50,401 nucleotides of DNA, taken from NCBI RefSeq assembly GCF_023721715.1, contig NZ_JAMDLG010000032.1:1-50401 (forward strand), written 5' to 3'. Position 1 is the stretch's first letter. Each line of letters starts with the position of its first letter. A model generated the notes under the pieces. It was not told the DNA's origin. It worked only from the letters and a program-made list of their open reading frames with translations, and did no database searches. A program made the translations under genes and the position numbers. The stretch comes from Parasegetibacter sp. NRK P23 (GTDB taxonomy: Bacteria > Bacteroidota > Bacteroidia > Chitinophagales > Chitinophagaceae). Shown piece by piece: positions 36,085-44,153 of this stretch.

Positions 36085-36351
36085 TTAGGCAGAAACTTCT
36101 ACTGCGCTAACAGACACCAGAGTTTTATCTCCCTTTGTCTTGCGGAATTCAACCACACCATCTGTAAGTGCAAACAGCGTATAGTCTTTACCGACACCTA
36201 CGTTCTTACCGGGATGGTAAACAGTACCACGTTGGCGAACGATGATGTTACCGGAGATAGCAGACTGACCGCCGAATATTTTAACACCGAGTCTTTTGCT
36301 TTGGGAATCGCGGCCGTTCTTTACACTACCTTCCCCTTTTTTGTGTGCCAT
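36085..36351 (-). CDS. rpmA: 50S ribosomal protein bL27
   Basis: The 88-residue protein starts [24 protein letters not shown] and continues with [27 protein letters not shown], the standard bL27 signature. The N-terminus reaches the peptidyl-transferase centre. It lacks the cleaved N-terminal extension known from Firmicutes. It lies 20 nt after rplU. Confidence 0.98.
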   Translation of the reverse strand: MAHKKGEGSVKNGRDSQSKRLGVKIFGGQSAISGNIIVRQRGTVYHPGKNVGVGKDYTLFALTDGVVEFRKTKGDKTLVSVSAVEVSA

Positions 36352-36371
36352 GATTAGAGAATTTAATTAGA

Positions 36372-36674
36372 TTAAGCGATTTCGTTGATTTTGATCTTGG
36401 TGAAGTGGGTTCTGTGACCGGTCTTCTTACGGAAACCTTTCCTTCTTTTCATTTTGAAGGCGATCACTTTATCACCCTGAACATGATCCAGGATCTCAGC
36501 TTTAACGATAGACTTCACAGACGCACCTACCAAAAGGCCGTTCTCTCCGTCAACCATCAATACATCAGAAAACTCTACTTTATCGCCGGCGTTTCCAGAT
36601 ATCTGGGGAACGTACAAAGTTTGGTCCTTCTGAACCTTGAATTGCTGACCGGCTATTTTTACGACTGCGAGCAT
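36372..36674 (-). CDS. rplU: 50S ribosomal protein bL21
   Basis: The 100-residue protein shows AVVKIAGQQFKVQKDQTLYVP at the start and the conserved end VIAFKMKRRKGFRKKTGHRTHFTKIKI. It binds 23S rRNA with bL20. It heads the rplU-rpmA unit behind a near-perfect promoter. Confidence 0.98.
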   Translation of the reverse strand: MLAVVKIAGQQFKVQKDQTLYVPQISGNAGDKVEFSDVLMVDGENGLLVGASVKSIVKAEILDHVQGDKVIAFKMKRRKGFRKKTGHRTHFTKIKINEIA

Positions 36675-36696
36675 AATTTTTCCAAAATTAGGAGTG

Positions 36697-36727
36697 CAAA
36701 GGTAGGGTTTTATTCCTAACCTCCAAA
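36697..36727 (-). promoter_or_regulatory. Promoter of rplU-rpmA
   Basis: On the minus strand TTTG (36727-36724), exactly 19 nt, then TACCTTTG (36704-36697) match the Bacteroidota primary-sigma consensus in both boxes and spacing. The start of transcription would fall near 36692, leaving a UTR of about 18 nt before the rplU ATG. Confidence 0.8.
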
Positions 36728-36783
36728 CAATTAATTATAATTTGTTTGGCAAAGATATGCGTTCCACTCCGACCCTGAAAAGA

Positions 36784-36791
36784 TATATTTG
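36784..36791 (+). promoter_or_regulatory. Candidate -7 box for the GH3 gene
   Basis: TATATTTG matches TAnnTTTG, 21 nt before the ATG at 36813. No clear -33 TTTG at 19-21 nt. It diverges from the rplU promoter in the same 138-bp gap. Confidence 0.45.
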
Positions 36792-36812
36792 CACACGGAA
36801 CGCATCATTACT

Positions 36813-38306
36813 ATGAAATTCAAATCTTTCCTGGCAAAACCCTTTGCCGCATATATATATAAGCAGGTTCGTAAAGGCATGCAAACCGCACTGGCAGATC
36901 AGGATCAGATCCTGAAAAACCTGCTGAAAACCGGTGGGCAAACCGTGTTCGGAAACGACCATAAGTTATTGGACGTCAAAGATTACCAGGCTTTCAAACA
37001 GGCCGTTCCCGTCAGGGATTATGAACAATTGAAAGGCTATATTCAGCAGGTAAAGGAGGGGAAACACAACATCCTCTGGAAAGGGCAGCCCATCTATTTC
37101 GCCAAAACCTCCGGTACCACCAGCGGTACCAAATATATTCCCATCTCCAAAGATTCCATTTCCAATCATATCAACTCAGCCCGGAACGCCTTACTCTGTT
37201 ACATGGCGGAAACCGGCAACCACGCTTTCGCGGATGGGAAAATGATCTTTTTATCAGGTTCTCCCGTACTAGACAGGGTGGGGGGCGTGCCCACCGGCAG
37301 ACTGAGCGGCATCGTGAACCATCATATCCCCGCATACCTCCGCAAGAACCAGCTCCCGTCGTATGAAACAAACTGTATCGAAGACTGGGAAACAAAACTG
37401 GACCGCATCGTGGGAGAAACGCTGAAGCAGAACATGACCCTGATCAGTGGTATTCCACCCTGGATGCAGATGTATTTCGACCGGATCCAGGCGAAAACGG
37501 GCAAACACATTAAAGATGTATTCCCCAACTTCTCCGTGCTGGTACACGGCGGCGTGAACTTCGAACCCTATAAAGCAAAGTTGTTCGACAGCATCGGGAA
37601 GAAGCTTGCTTCCATTGAAACATTCCCGGCTTCCGAAGGATTCTTCGCTTTTCAGGACAGCCAGGAAGCGGAAGGCCTGTTGCTCAATACGAACAGCGGG
37701 ATATTTTTCGAATTCGTTCCGGCCGCGGAAATATTCAGCGAAAATCCAACGCGCCTCTCCTTGCATGAAGTCAAACTGGGAGAGAACTACGCACTGATTG
37801 TAAACAGCAACGCAGGATTGTGGGGCTATAACATCGGCGATACCGTGAAATTCGTTTCCCTCAATCCTTACCGCATCGTGGTAACCGGAAGAATCAAGCA
37901 TTTTATTTCGGCCTTCGGCGAACATGTTATCGGCGAAGAAGTGGAATACAGTCTGATGAAGGCAGCTGAAGAAACCGGCACGCGCATTACTGAATTTACC
38001 GTGGCGCCATTCATCAGCCAGGTCGATGGCCAATCTTACCACGAATGGTTCATCGAATTCGAAGAAGTGCCGGCAAACCTGGAGGCTTTCTCCGAAATGG
38101 TGAACACCAACCTCCGCAAGAAGAATATCTATTACGATGACCTCATCACCGGCAATATACTCGCGCCGCTGAAACTGACGCCCATCCGCAGAAATGGCTT
38201 TATCGACTACATGAAACAACTCGGAAAACTCGGCGGACAGAACAAAGTACCCAGATTGAGTAACGATAGAAAAATTGCGGACGAATTGTTGAAGTTCAGG
38301 GTGTAA
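36813..38306 (+). CDS. GH3 family acyl-adenylating protein
   Basis: With the ATG at 36813 (MKFKSFLAKPFAAYIY) the protein has 497 residues. A TTG eight codons upstream overlaps the -7 box and is rejected. The ATP-binding motif SGTTSGTKYIPIS lies at about 100-112, with NYALIVNSNAGLWGYNIGDTVKFV and VTGRIKHFISAFGEHVIGEEVE as later adenylation motifs. Plant GH3 proteins join amino acids to acyl acids such as auxin; the bacterial members have unknown substrates. No partner gene is apparent nearby. Confidence 0.9.
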   Translation: MKFKSFLAKPFAAYIYKQVRKGMQTALADQDQILKNLLKTGGQTVFGNDHKLLDVKDYQAFKQAVPVRDYEQLKGYIQQVKEGKHNILWKGQPIYFAKTSGTTSGTKYIPISKDSISNHINSARNALLCYMAETGNHAFADGKMIFLSGSPVLDRVGGVPTGRLSGIVNHHIPAYLRKNQLPSYETNCIEDWETKLDRIVGETLKQNMTLISGIPPWMQMYFDRIQAKTGKHIKDVFPNFSVLVHGGVNFEPYKAKLFDSIGKKLASIETFPASEGFFAFQDSQEAEGLLLNTNSGIFFEFVPAAEIFSENPTRLSLHEVKLGENYALIVNSNAGLWGYNIGDTVKFVSLNPYRIVVTGRIKHFISAFGEHVIGEEVEYSLMKAAEETGTRITEFTVAPFISQVDGQSYHEWFIEFEEVPANLEAFSEMVNTNLRKKNIYYDDLITGNILAPLKLTPIRRNGFIDYMKQLGKLGGQNKVPRLSNDRKIADELLKFRV

Positions 38307-38567
38307 GCAATTTCAACTTCGAATGTTGGATTTTGCATAAAGGAACGGTTGATGATGAACATCCTTCGAAACAGCTGGATGGCGGCAGATTGCCTGCTCG
38401 CGGTATCATAGTTTATTCTTCCACGAATTAGAGAGATTAATGTTAATTTATCTTTTCAGTATTAATATAATATGCTGTTAATCATTATGTTGTAATCCGG
38501 ATTTCAAATTCCAATTTCAAAATTCAAAATTCCCCCAAAAAATCTCCCCACTCTTTGGAATTTATCC

Positions 38568-38575
38568 TAGTTTTG
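38568..38575 (+). promoter_or_regulatory. Candidate -7 box for the arginine cluster
   Basis: TAGTTTTG matches TAnnTTTG. There is no clear -33 TTTG at the expected distance. A transcript from here would have a leader of about 260 nt before the first gene. Confidence 0.4.
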
Positions 38576-38691
38576 CGTATCCAAAAAACACAAGGAATTC
38601 ATTCACAACTAATATAGAACTGAAGTTGAACAACCAGGCAAACCATATTCATCACACTACCTCAATCAATGCCAGGATTGTAACTGATTTT

Positions 38692-38801
38692 GTGTTTTCT
38701 TTTTTACCGAGACCACGACGTGGTGTCTGACAGGACGAGCAGGTAACCCCTAGCCCCTGTCAGTGGAAAAATCCCCCCGTTATACCTGACACGATACGTG
38801 T
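38692..38801 (+). promoter_or_regulatory. Possible arginine leader with alternative hairpins
   Basis: GTG at 38692 opens a 12-codon frame ending at TGA 38728-38730, with AGA CCA CGA CGT (Arg-Pro-Arg-Arg) at 38710-38721. Downstream segments can pair in three mutually exclusive ways: 38727-38734 with 38756-38763 (8 bp), 38758-38763 with 38786-38791 (6 bp), and 38789-38793 with 38797-38801 (5 bp, then TTTC). The order resembles an attenuator. The GTG start, the weak last hairpin and the chance that this is a REP-like element keep confidence low. Confidence 0.3.
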
Positions 38802-38839
38802 TTTCTGACTGTATTACAATCATATTACAATTTACAGAG

Positions 38840-39526
38840 TTGGAAAATCAATCCATTATTATCAGAGTAGCTACTCCTGATGATAAACACTACGCTACCA
38901 CTATTACCGACGAAATGGAGTCTTCCGCGAAAGCGCGTGGAACAGGCATCGCCAAACGTTCTCCCGAATACGTTGCCACGAAAATGGAGGAAGGAAAAGC
39001 CGTTATCGCCCATACCCCCGATGGTACCTGGGTGGGCTTCTGCTATATTGAAACCTGGGAAGGCGAATATGTGGCCAACAGCGGGCTGATCGTTTCCCCC
39101 GAATTCAGGAAAAGTGGCGTCGCCAAAGGAATCAAGAAAAGAATATTCGACCTCAGTCGCGAAAAATACCCCGATGCAAAGCTGTTTGGTCTAACCACCG
39201 GTCTCGCTGTGATGAAGATCAACAGCGAACTCGGGTATGAACCCGTGACTTACTCCGAACTCACCCAGGATGAAGCTTTCTGGGCCGGCTGTAAAAGCTG
39301 TGTGAACTACGACATCCTGATGAGCAAGGAGCGTAAGAACTGCATGTGCACCGCCATGCTCTACGATCCGAAAGATCATTACGAACCAAAGGAGACCAAA
39401 GAACATTTCGAAGAAAAATCGAAAGTGTACGAACGCCTGCTGCGTTTCAAACAGAACAGGCTCGTGAAGCTCCTGCGCCTGGGAAAAGAGAAATCTTCTT
39501 TTATCCGGTCGCTCTTCCATTTTTAA
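38840..39526 (+). CDS. GNAT acyltransferase, probable acyl-glutamate synthase of arginine synthesis
   Basis: No ATG lies near the expected N-terminus. TTG at 38840 gives MENQSIIIRVATPDDKHYA and 228 residues; GTG at 38798 would add 14 residues and sits in a hairpin. The GNAT core is seen in ANSGLIVSPEFRKSGVAKGIKKRIF (acyl-CoA loop RKSGVA) and GLTTGLAVMKINSELGYEPV. A Cys-rich part follows (WAGCKSCVNYDILMSKERKNCMC). Because it opens a cluster holding every other step of arginine synthesis and no classical argA or argJ is present, it is the best candidate for acylating glutamate. This is inferred from context; the acyl donor (acetyl- or succinyl-CoA) is not known. Confidence 0.8.
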   Translation: MENQSIIIRVATPDDKHYATTITDEMESSAKARGTGIAKRSPEYVATKMEEGKAVIAHTPDGTWVGFCYIETWEGEYVANSGLIVSPEFRKSGVAKGIKKRIFDLSREKYPDAKLFGLTTGLAVMKINSELGYEPVTYSELTQDEAFWAGCKSCVNYDILMSKERKNCMCTAMLYDPKDHYEPKETKEHFEEKSKVYERLLRFKQNRLVKLLRLGKEKSSFIRSLFHF

Positions 39527-39556
39527 CCCATTCAATCATTTCTGCAATCAATTATC

Positions 39557-40750
39557 ATGGCTAAAAAAGTTGTACTCGGTTTCAGCGGAGGTCTGGATAC
39601 CTCCTACTGTGTTAAATATCTCGGTGAAGACAAAGGTTACGAAGTGCACTCCATTATCGTGAATACCGGAGGTTTTACGCGGGAAGAGCTGGAAAAGATT
39701 GAACAACACGCCTACAAGCTGGGTGTGAAAACGCATACCACCGTGAACGCGGTGAAAAGTTATTACGATTCCATCATCCGTTTCCTGGTATATGGAAATG
39801 TGCTGAAGAACAATACTTATCCCCTCAGTGTTTCCGCGGAGCGCCTGAGCCAGGCTTTACACATCGCGGAGCACGTGAAAACACTGAACGCCGATGCCGT
39901 GGCACACGGTAGTACCGGTGCCGGAAATGACCAGGTGCGCTTTGACATGATTTTTAATATCATGATCCCCGGCGTGGAAATCATCACCCCGATCCGTGAC
40001 CTGAAACTCAGTCGCGAAGAAGAGATCGCTTACCTAAAGGGCAAGAATGTGGACATGAACTTTGAAAAGTCCATGTATTCCATCAACAAAGGCCTGTGGG
40101 GAACAAGTGTGGGCGGAAAAGAAACCCTCAACTCACGGGGAGTATTACCCGAAGAAGCATGGCCCACGCAGGTGACCGCCACCGGTACCGAAGAAGTGAA
40201 GCTTAGCTTTGAAAAAGGAGAGCTGAAAGCTGTGAATGATCAGTCTTTCGAGCATCCAACAGATGCGATCATTAACCTTCAGTCTATCGCCGGGAAATAC
40301 GGCGTGGGCCGCGATATACATGTGGGCGACACCATTATCGGAATCAAGGGCCGCGTTGGATTTGAAGCCGCCGCTCCCATGGTGATCCTGAAAGCGCACC
40401 ACGCGCTGGAAAAGCACGTGCTCACCAAATGGCAGCTCAACTGGAAAGACCAACTGGCATTGTTCTACGGCAACTGGCTGCATGAAGGACAGATCATGGA
40501 TCCCGTAATGCGCGACATAGAAGCCTACTTCATCAGCTCTCAGGAAAATGTTACCGGTGATGTATTTGTGCAGCTGAAGCCTTACCATTTCGTTGTTTCA
40601 GGCATCGAATCCAGCTTCGACCTCATGAGCAGTAAATTTGGTAAGTATGGTGAGATGAACAACGGATGGAGCGGAGAAGATGTGCGTGGCTTCAGTAAGA
40701 TCTTCGGCAACCAAACGATGATTTACCACCAGGTGAAGGAAAGTAATTGA
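39557..40750 (+). CDS. argG: Argininosuccinate synthase
   Basis: ArgG joins citrulline and aspartate using ATP. The 397-residue protein has the PP-loop VVLGFSGGLDTSYCVKYL, the citrulline/aspartate region HGSTGAGNDQVRFD, and SINKGLWGTSVGGKETL. Length and motifs are normal. It lies 30 nt after the GNAT gene. Confidence 0.97.
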   Translation: MAKKVVLGFSGGLDTSYCVKYLGEDKGYEVHSIIVNTGGFTREELEKIEQHAYKLGVKTHTTVNAVKSYYDSIIRFLVYGNVLKNNTYPLSVSAERLSQALHIAEHVKTLNADAVAHGSTGAGNDQVRFDMIFNIMIPGVEIITPIRDLKLSREEEIAYLKGKNVDMNFEKSMYSINKGLWGTSVGGKETLNSRGVLPEEAWPTQVTATGTEEVKLSFEKGELKAVNDQSFEHPTDAIINLQSIAGKYGVGRDIHVGDTIIGIKGRVGFEAAAPMVILKAHHALEKHVLTKWQLNWKDQLALFYGNWLHEGQIMDPVMRDIEAYFISSQENVTGDVFVQLKPYHFVVSGIESSFDLMSSKFGKYGEMNNGWSGEDVRGFSKIFGNQTMIYHQVKESN

Positions 40751-40755
40751 TTATA

Positions 40756-40781
40756 AATTCAGCATCCAACATCCAAAATTT
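40756..40781. repeat. AT-rich intergenic repeat before argC
   Basis: Contains the phrases CATCCAACATCCAAAATT. On the minus strand it reads as TTGGATG units, and it ends 5 nt before the argC ATG. It belongs to the repeat family described in the findings. Confidence 0.6.
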
Positions 40782-40786
40782 CACTC

Positions 40787-41761
40787 ATGTTAAAAGTCGG
40801 AATAATAGGCGGAGCGGGTTATACAGGCGGAGAAATGCTTCGTTTGCTGATCAACCACCCCGAAGTGTCCATCAGTTTTGCGCACAGCAGGAGCAATGCG
40901 GGCAAACCCGTACACGCCGTGCACCCCGACCTCATCGGTGATACGGAACTTCGTTTCGCCGAAAAGTTCCATGATGATATTGACGTACTTTTTTTATGTG
41001 TAGGGCACGGAGAAGCACGGACATTCCTGGCAGAAAATCACTGGCCGGCACACGTGAAAATCATCGATCTTTCGCAGGATTTTCGCCTGGCTGAAAAAGC
41101 AGTGATCGGCGACCGTACTTTTGTGTATGGATTGCCGGAATTGAACAGGGATGCCATCCGTTCCGCGAACAATATCGCCAACCCCGGATGTTTTGCCACG
41201 GCGCTTCAACTGGGATTACTGCCACTCGCGAAGGCTGGAATTTTAAAAGAAGTGCACACCACAGGCATTACGGGTTCAACCGGCGCAGGACAATCGCTGG
41301 CGGCCACTTCTCATTTCTCCTGGAGAGCGAACAATATCCAGGCGTATAAAACGCTGACGCACCAGCACCTGAAAGAAATCGGTCAATCGGTAAAGCAATT
41401 GCAGCCTGATGCGGATGGAGGGATCAATTTTGTACCCTGGAGAGGCGATTTTACCAGAGGAATTTTCATCAGTTCCCAACTGGAATGCGCGCTTTCAGCG
41501 GAAGAAGTGTACGTGCTGTTTGAAGACTTCTATAAAGATCACCCGTTCACCACGGCATCAAGGGAACCCATCTACCTGAAACAGGTGTTGAACACCAATA
41601 AATGCGTGATCCAGCCCGAAAAAGTAGGGTCTAAACTGGTGGTCCATTCCGCCATCGACAACCTGCTGAAAGGAGCCAGCGGTCAGGCAGTACAGAATAT
41701 GAACCTGATGTTCGGACTGAACGAGCGGAGTGGATTGAATATGAAGAGTATTGGGTTCTGA
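40787..41761 (+). CDS. argC: N-acyl-gamma-glutamyl-phosphate reductase
   Basis: ArgC reduces the acyl-glutamyl phosphate to the semialdehyde. The 324-residue protein starts VGIIGGAGYTGGEMLRLL (NADP site), holds the catalytic Cys in NPGCFATALQLGLLPL, and HTTGITGSTGAGQS. It may act on N-succinyl rather than N-acetyl intermediates in this organism, given the carbamoyltransferase downstream. Confidence 0.95.
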   Translation: MLKVGIIGGAGYTGGEMLRLLINHPEVSISFAHSRSNAGKPVHAVHPDLIGDTELRFAEKFHDDIDVLFLCVGHGEARTFLAENHWPAHVKIIDLSQDFRLAEKAVIGDRTFVYGLPELNRDAIRSANNIANPGCFATALQLGLLPLAKAGILKEVHTTGITGSTGAGQSLAATSHFSWRANNIQAYKTLTHQHLKEIGQSVKQLQPDADGGINFVPWRGDFTRGIFISSQLECALSAEEVYVLFEDFYKDHPFTTASREPIYLKQVLNTNKCVIQPEKVGSKLVVHSAIDNLLKGASGQAVQNMNLMFGLNERSGLNMKSIGF

Positions 41762-41852
41762 TGAATGATGCGGTTGTATAAAAGCAACCACAATCTATTA
41801 ACCATGAATATTGAAAACTGAATATAAACCTGTTCTAATTAAACACAAGGTT

Positions 41853-41884
41853 AATTCATCTTTCAACATTCAACATGAAACATT
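41853..41884. repeat. AT-rich intergenic repeat before argD
   Basis: Contains TTTCAACATTCAACATG. On the minus strand it reads as a 7-bp periodic TTGAATG unit, ending just before the argD ATG at 41888. The rest of the 126-bp gap shows only a 5-bp-stem hairpin (GGTTG/CAACC) and no gene. Confidence 0.55.
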
Positions 41885-41887
41885 AAA

Positions 41888-43036
41888 ATGAAACTATTCG
41901 ACGTTTACCCATTAAATGATATCACCATCGTGAAAGCCGAAGGTGCTAAGGTATGGGATGATAAAGGGAATGAATACCTTGATTTGTATGGCGGTCATGC
42001 CGTGATCTCTATCGGACATACGCACCCGCATTATGTGCAGCGGCTGGAAACACAACTGCATCAGGTGGGGTTCTATTCCAACTCCATTAAAATTCCCGTT
42101 CAGCAACAACTGGCGGAAAAACTGGGTGTTGTTTCCGGCAAAAAAGACTACCAGCTTTTCTTGTGCAACTCTGGCGCGGAAGCGAATGAGAACGCGTTGA
42201 AACTGGCTTCTTTCCATACCGGCAGGAAGAAAATCGTCGCTTTCTCCAAATCTTTCCATGGAAGAACTTCACTTGCAGTAGCGGCTACAGATAACCCGGC
42301 CATCGTGGCGCCGGTAAACCAAACGGATAACGTGGTTTTCCTGCCTTTCAATGATGTAACGGCATTGCATGGTTATTTCTCGGAACACGGAAAACAAGTG
42401 GCGGCGGTTATTGTGGAAGGTATTCAGGGCGTAGGCGGTATCCGGGAAGCTTCTATTGATTTCCTCCAAGCCATCAGGTCTTTGTGTAATGATTATGGCG
42501 CCGTGTATATTGCAGATTCGGTGCAATGCGGCTATGGCAGAACCGGGATTTTCTACTCACACGATTACAGCGGTACTGAAGCGGATATCTATTCCATGGC
42601 GAAAGGTATGGGCAACGGGTTCCCGATAGGCGCTATTTCCATTGCGCCTCAGCTTCAACCCAAATTCGGTATGCTGGGCACCACGTTTGGCGGCAATCAC
42701 CTGGCATGTGCCGCGGCGCTGGCGGTGCTGGAAGTGATGGAAAAAGATGACCTGATGGCCAATGCAGCCGAAGTGGGTAATTACCTGATAGAACAACTCA
42801 AAGGATTTACAGGCATCACTGAAGTAAGGGGCAGGGGATTGATGATTGGTATTGAATTGCCTGCTGAACTCAGTGAGGTGAAGAAGAACCTGTTGTTCAA
42901 ACACAGGATATTTACCGGGGAGGCGAAACCCAATGTAATCAGGCTGCTGCCGGCACTGAACATCACAAAGGCGCATGCTGATCGCTTCCTCGAAGCATTG
43001 GCCGCTGAACTGAAAAGCGTTCCCGTAAGCGCATAG
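41888..43036 (+). CDS. argD: Acylornithine aminotransferase
   Basis: This 382-residue class III aminotransferase converts the acylated glutamate semialdehyde to acylornithine. The PLP-binding lysine is Lys239 in SMAKGMGNGFPIGAI. CNSGAEANENALKLA and IADSVQCGYGRTGIFYSHD are typical, with SVQCG where most members have EVQTG. The enzyme probably accepts succinylated or acetylated substrate. The usual dual DapC role cannot be judged. Confidence 0.93.
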   Translation: MKLFDVYPLNDITIVKAEGAKVWDDKGNEYLDLYGGHAVISIGHTHPHYVQRLETQLHQVGFYSNSIKIPVQQQLAEKLGVVSGKKDYQLFLCNSGAEANENALKLASFHTGRKKIVAFSKSFHGRTSLAVAATDNPAIVAPVNQTDNVVFLPFNDVTALHGYFSEHGKQVAAVIVEGIQGVGGIREASIDFLQAIRSLCNDYGAVYIADSVQCGYGRTGIFYSHDYSGTEADIYSMAKGMGNGFPIGAISIAPQLQPKFGMLGTTFGGNHLACAAALAVLEVMEKDDLMANAAEVGNYLIEQLKGFTGITEVRGRGLMIGIELPAELSEVKKNLLFKHRIFTGEAKPNVIRLLPALNITKAHADRFLEALAAELKSVPVSA

Positions 43037-43144
43037 GCGGTAGTTTTATTGTTTCGGGAAAAGGGAATGGGCATACGATAAAGTTTTTTAAATAGCATTC
43101 CACCTCACTCAATGAAGGGAAGCATTTAAACCATAGCAAACACC

Positions 43145-44110
43145 ATGAAGAATTTTATTTCGGTTCAGGATGCGGGGGACATCAACAGCCTGGTGCGAAA
43201 GGCGCTGGCCTACAAAGCCGATCCTTTTAAGGACCGCAGTTTAGGTGCGGGTAAACGTATTGGTCTGTTGTTCCTAAACCCCAGTTTGCGTACCCGCCTC
43301 AGCACGCAGGTGGCCGCCGCTAACCTGGGCATGGACCCCATCGTGTTCAACGTGGACAAGGAAGGATGGGCACTGGAGTTTGAAGAAGGCGCCATCATGA
43401 GTGGAAATACGGTGGAGCACGTGAAAGATGCCGCGCCGATTTTGGGGCAGTATTTTGATATTCTTTGTATCAGAACCTTCCCTTCTCTGAAGAACAGGGA
43501 CGATGATTACAGTGAAATGTACATCAAGCAGTTCATGCAATATGCAGGCGTGCCGGTGATCAGCCTGGAAAGCGCAACACTGCATCCTTTGCAAAGTTTA
43601 ACCGATGTGATTACGATTACAGAACACAGGTTACAGACCGGAACCATGGCCAAACGTCCCAAAGTTGTACTCACCTGGGCCCCACACGTAAAGGCCTTGC
43701 CGCAATGTGTGGCCAACTCCTTCTCCCAATGGATCAATGCCTGGGGAGAAGCGGATTTTGTGATCACGCATCCGGAAGACTACCATCTGGCCAAAGCATA
43801 TACCGATGGTGCTACCATTACGCACAACCAGGCCGAAGCGCTGGAAGGAGCGGATTATGTATATGTGAAAAACTGGAGTACTTTCCGTGATTATGGGAAG
43901 ATATATGAAAACGATCCGGCCTGGATGCTGACGGAGGAATCGCTGCGCGGTACGAACAACGCAAAGGTGATGCACTGCCTCCCGGTAAGAAGAAATGTGG
44001 AATTGAGCGATGAAGTGCTGGATAGCCAGAACAGTCTGGTAACGCGCCAGGCAGGCAACAGGGTATGGGCCGCGCAGGCGGTAATCAGCGAATTGTTGAG
44101 TAATCACTAA
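43145..44110 (+). CDS. argF': N-acylornithine carbamoyltransferase, predicted N-succinyl type (ArgF')
   Basis: The 321-residue protein belongs to the acylornithine carbamoyltransferase branch, not classical ArgF. The carbamoyl phosphate motif is FLNPSLRTRLST (44-55), then HPLQSLTDVITI and HCLPVRRN. The specificity loop reads MSGNTVEH (85-92). The residue at position 90 aligns with Glu92 of Xanthomonas campestris N-acetylornithine carbamoyltransferase and Pro90 of the Bacteroides fragilis N-succinylornithine enzyme. Here it is Val. Published mutants with Val at that site in the Xanthomonas enzyme use the succinyl substrate, so a succinylated pathway is predicted. Flanking gaps are 108 and 43 nt. 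Confidence 0.92.
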   Translation: MKNFISVQDAGDINSLVRKALAYKADPFKDRSLGAGKRIGLLFLNPSLRTRLSTQVAAANLGMDPIVFNVDKEGWALEFEEGAIMSGNTVEHVKDAAPILGQYFDILCIRTFPSLKNRDDDYSEMYIKQFMQYAGVPVISLESATLHPLQSLTDVITITEHRLQTGTMAKRPKVVLTWAPHVKALPQCVANSFSQWINAWGEADFVITHPEDYHLAKAYTDGATITHNQAEALEGADYVYVKNWSTFRDYGKIYENDPAWMLTEESLRGTNNAKVMHCLPVRRNVELSDEVLDSQNSLVTRQAGNRVWAAQAVISELLSNH

Positions 44111-44153
44111 TCACTTCTGTTGACAAGCGATCAATGGAAGCCAAAGCGATACG

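Larger units (their letters stand above)
38307..38839. other. Long intergenic region upstream of the arginine cluster
   Basis: About 530 bp without a convincing protein gene. It contains two AT-rich repeats of the family seen across this region (38308-38338 and about 38499-38534), a -7 box candidate TAGTTTTG at 38568-38575, then a 5' leader with several inverted repeats: 38712-38724 (near-perfect palindrome), 38727-38734 with 38756-38763 (8 bp), and 38789-38793 with 38797-38801 (5 bp). A 12-codon frame with GTG start at 38692 and RPRR codons lies just before these hairpins. Confidence 0.6.

Noticed and set aside
37269-38219. Long open frame on the minus strand (316 codons) opposite the GH3 gene
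   Set aside because: It is antisense to a well-supported GH3 protein, has no recognisable motif, and its composition mirrors the codon bias of the real gene.
38352-38411. 19-codon frame downstream of the GH3 gene as a possible leader peptide
   Set aside because: It is far from the arginine genes, not rich in any regulatory amino acid, and has no hairpin beside it.
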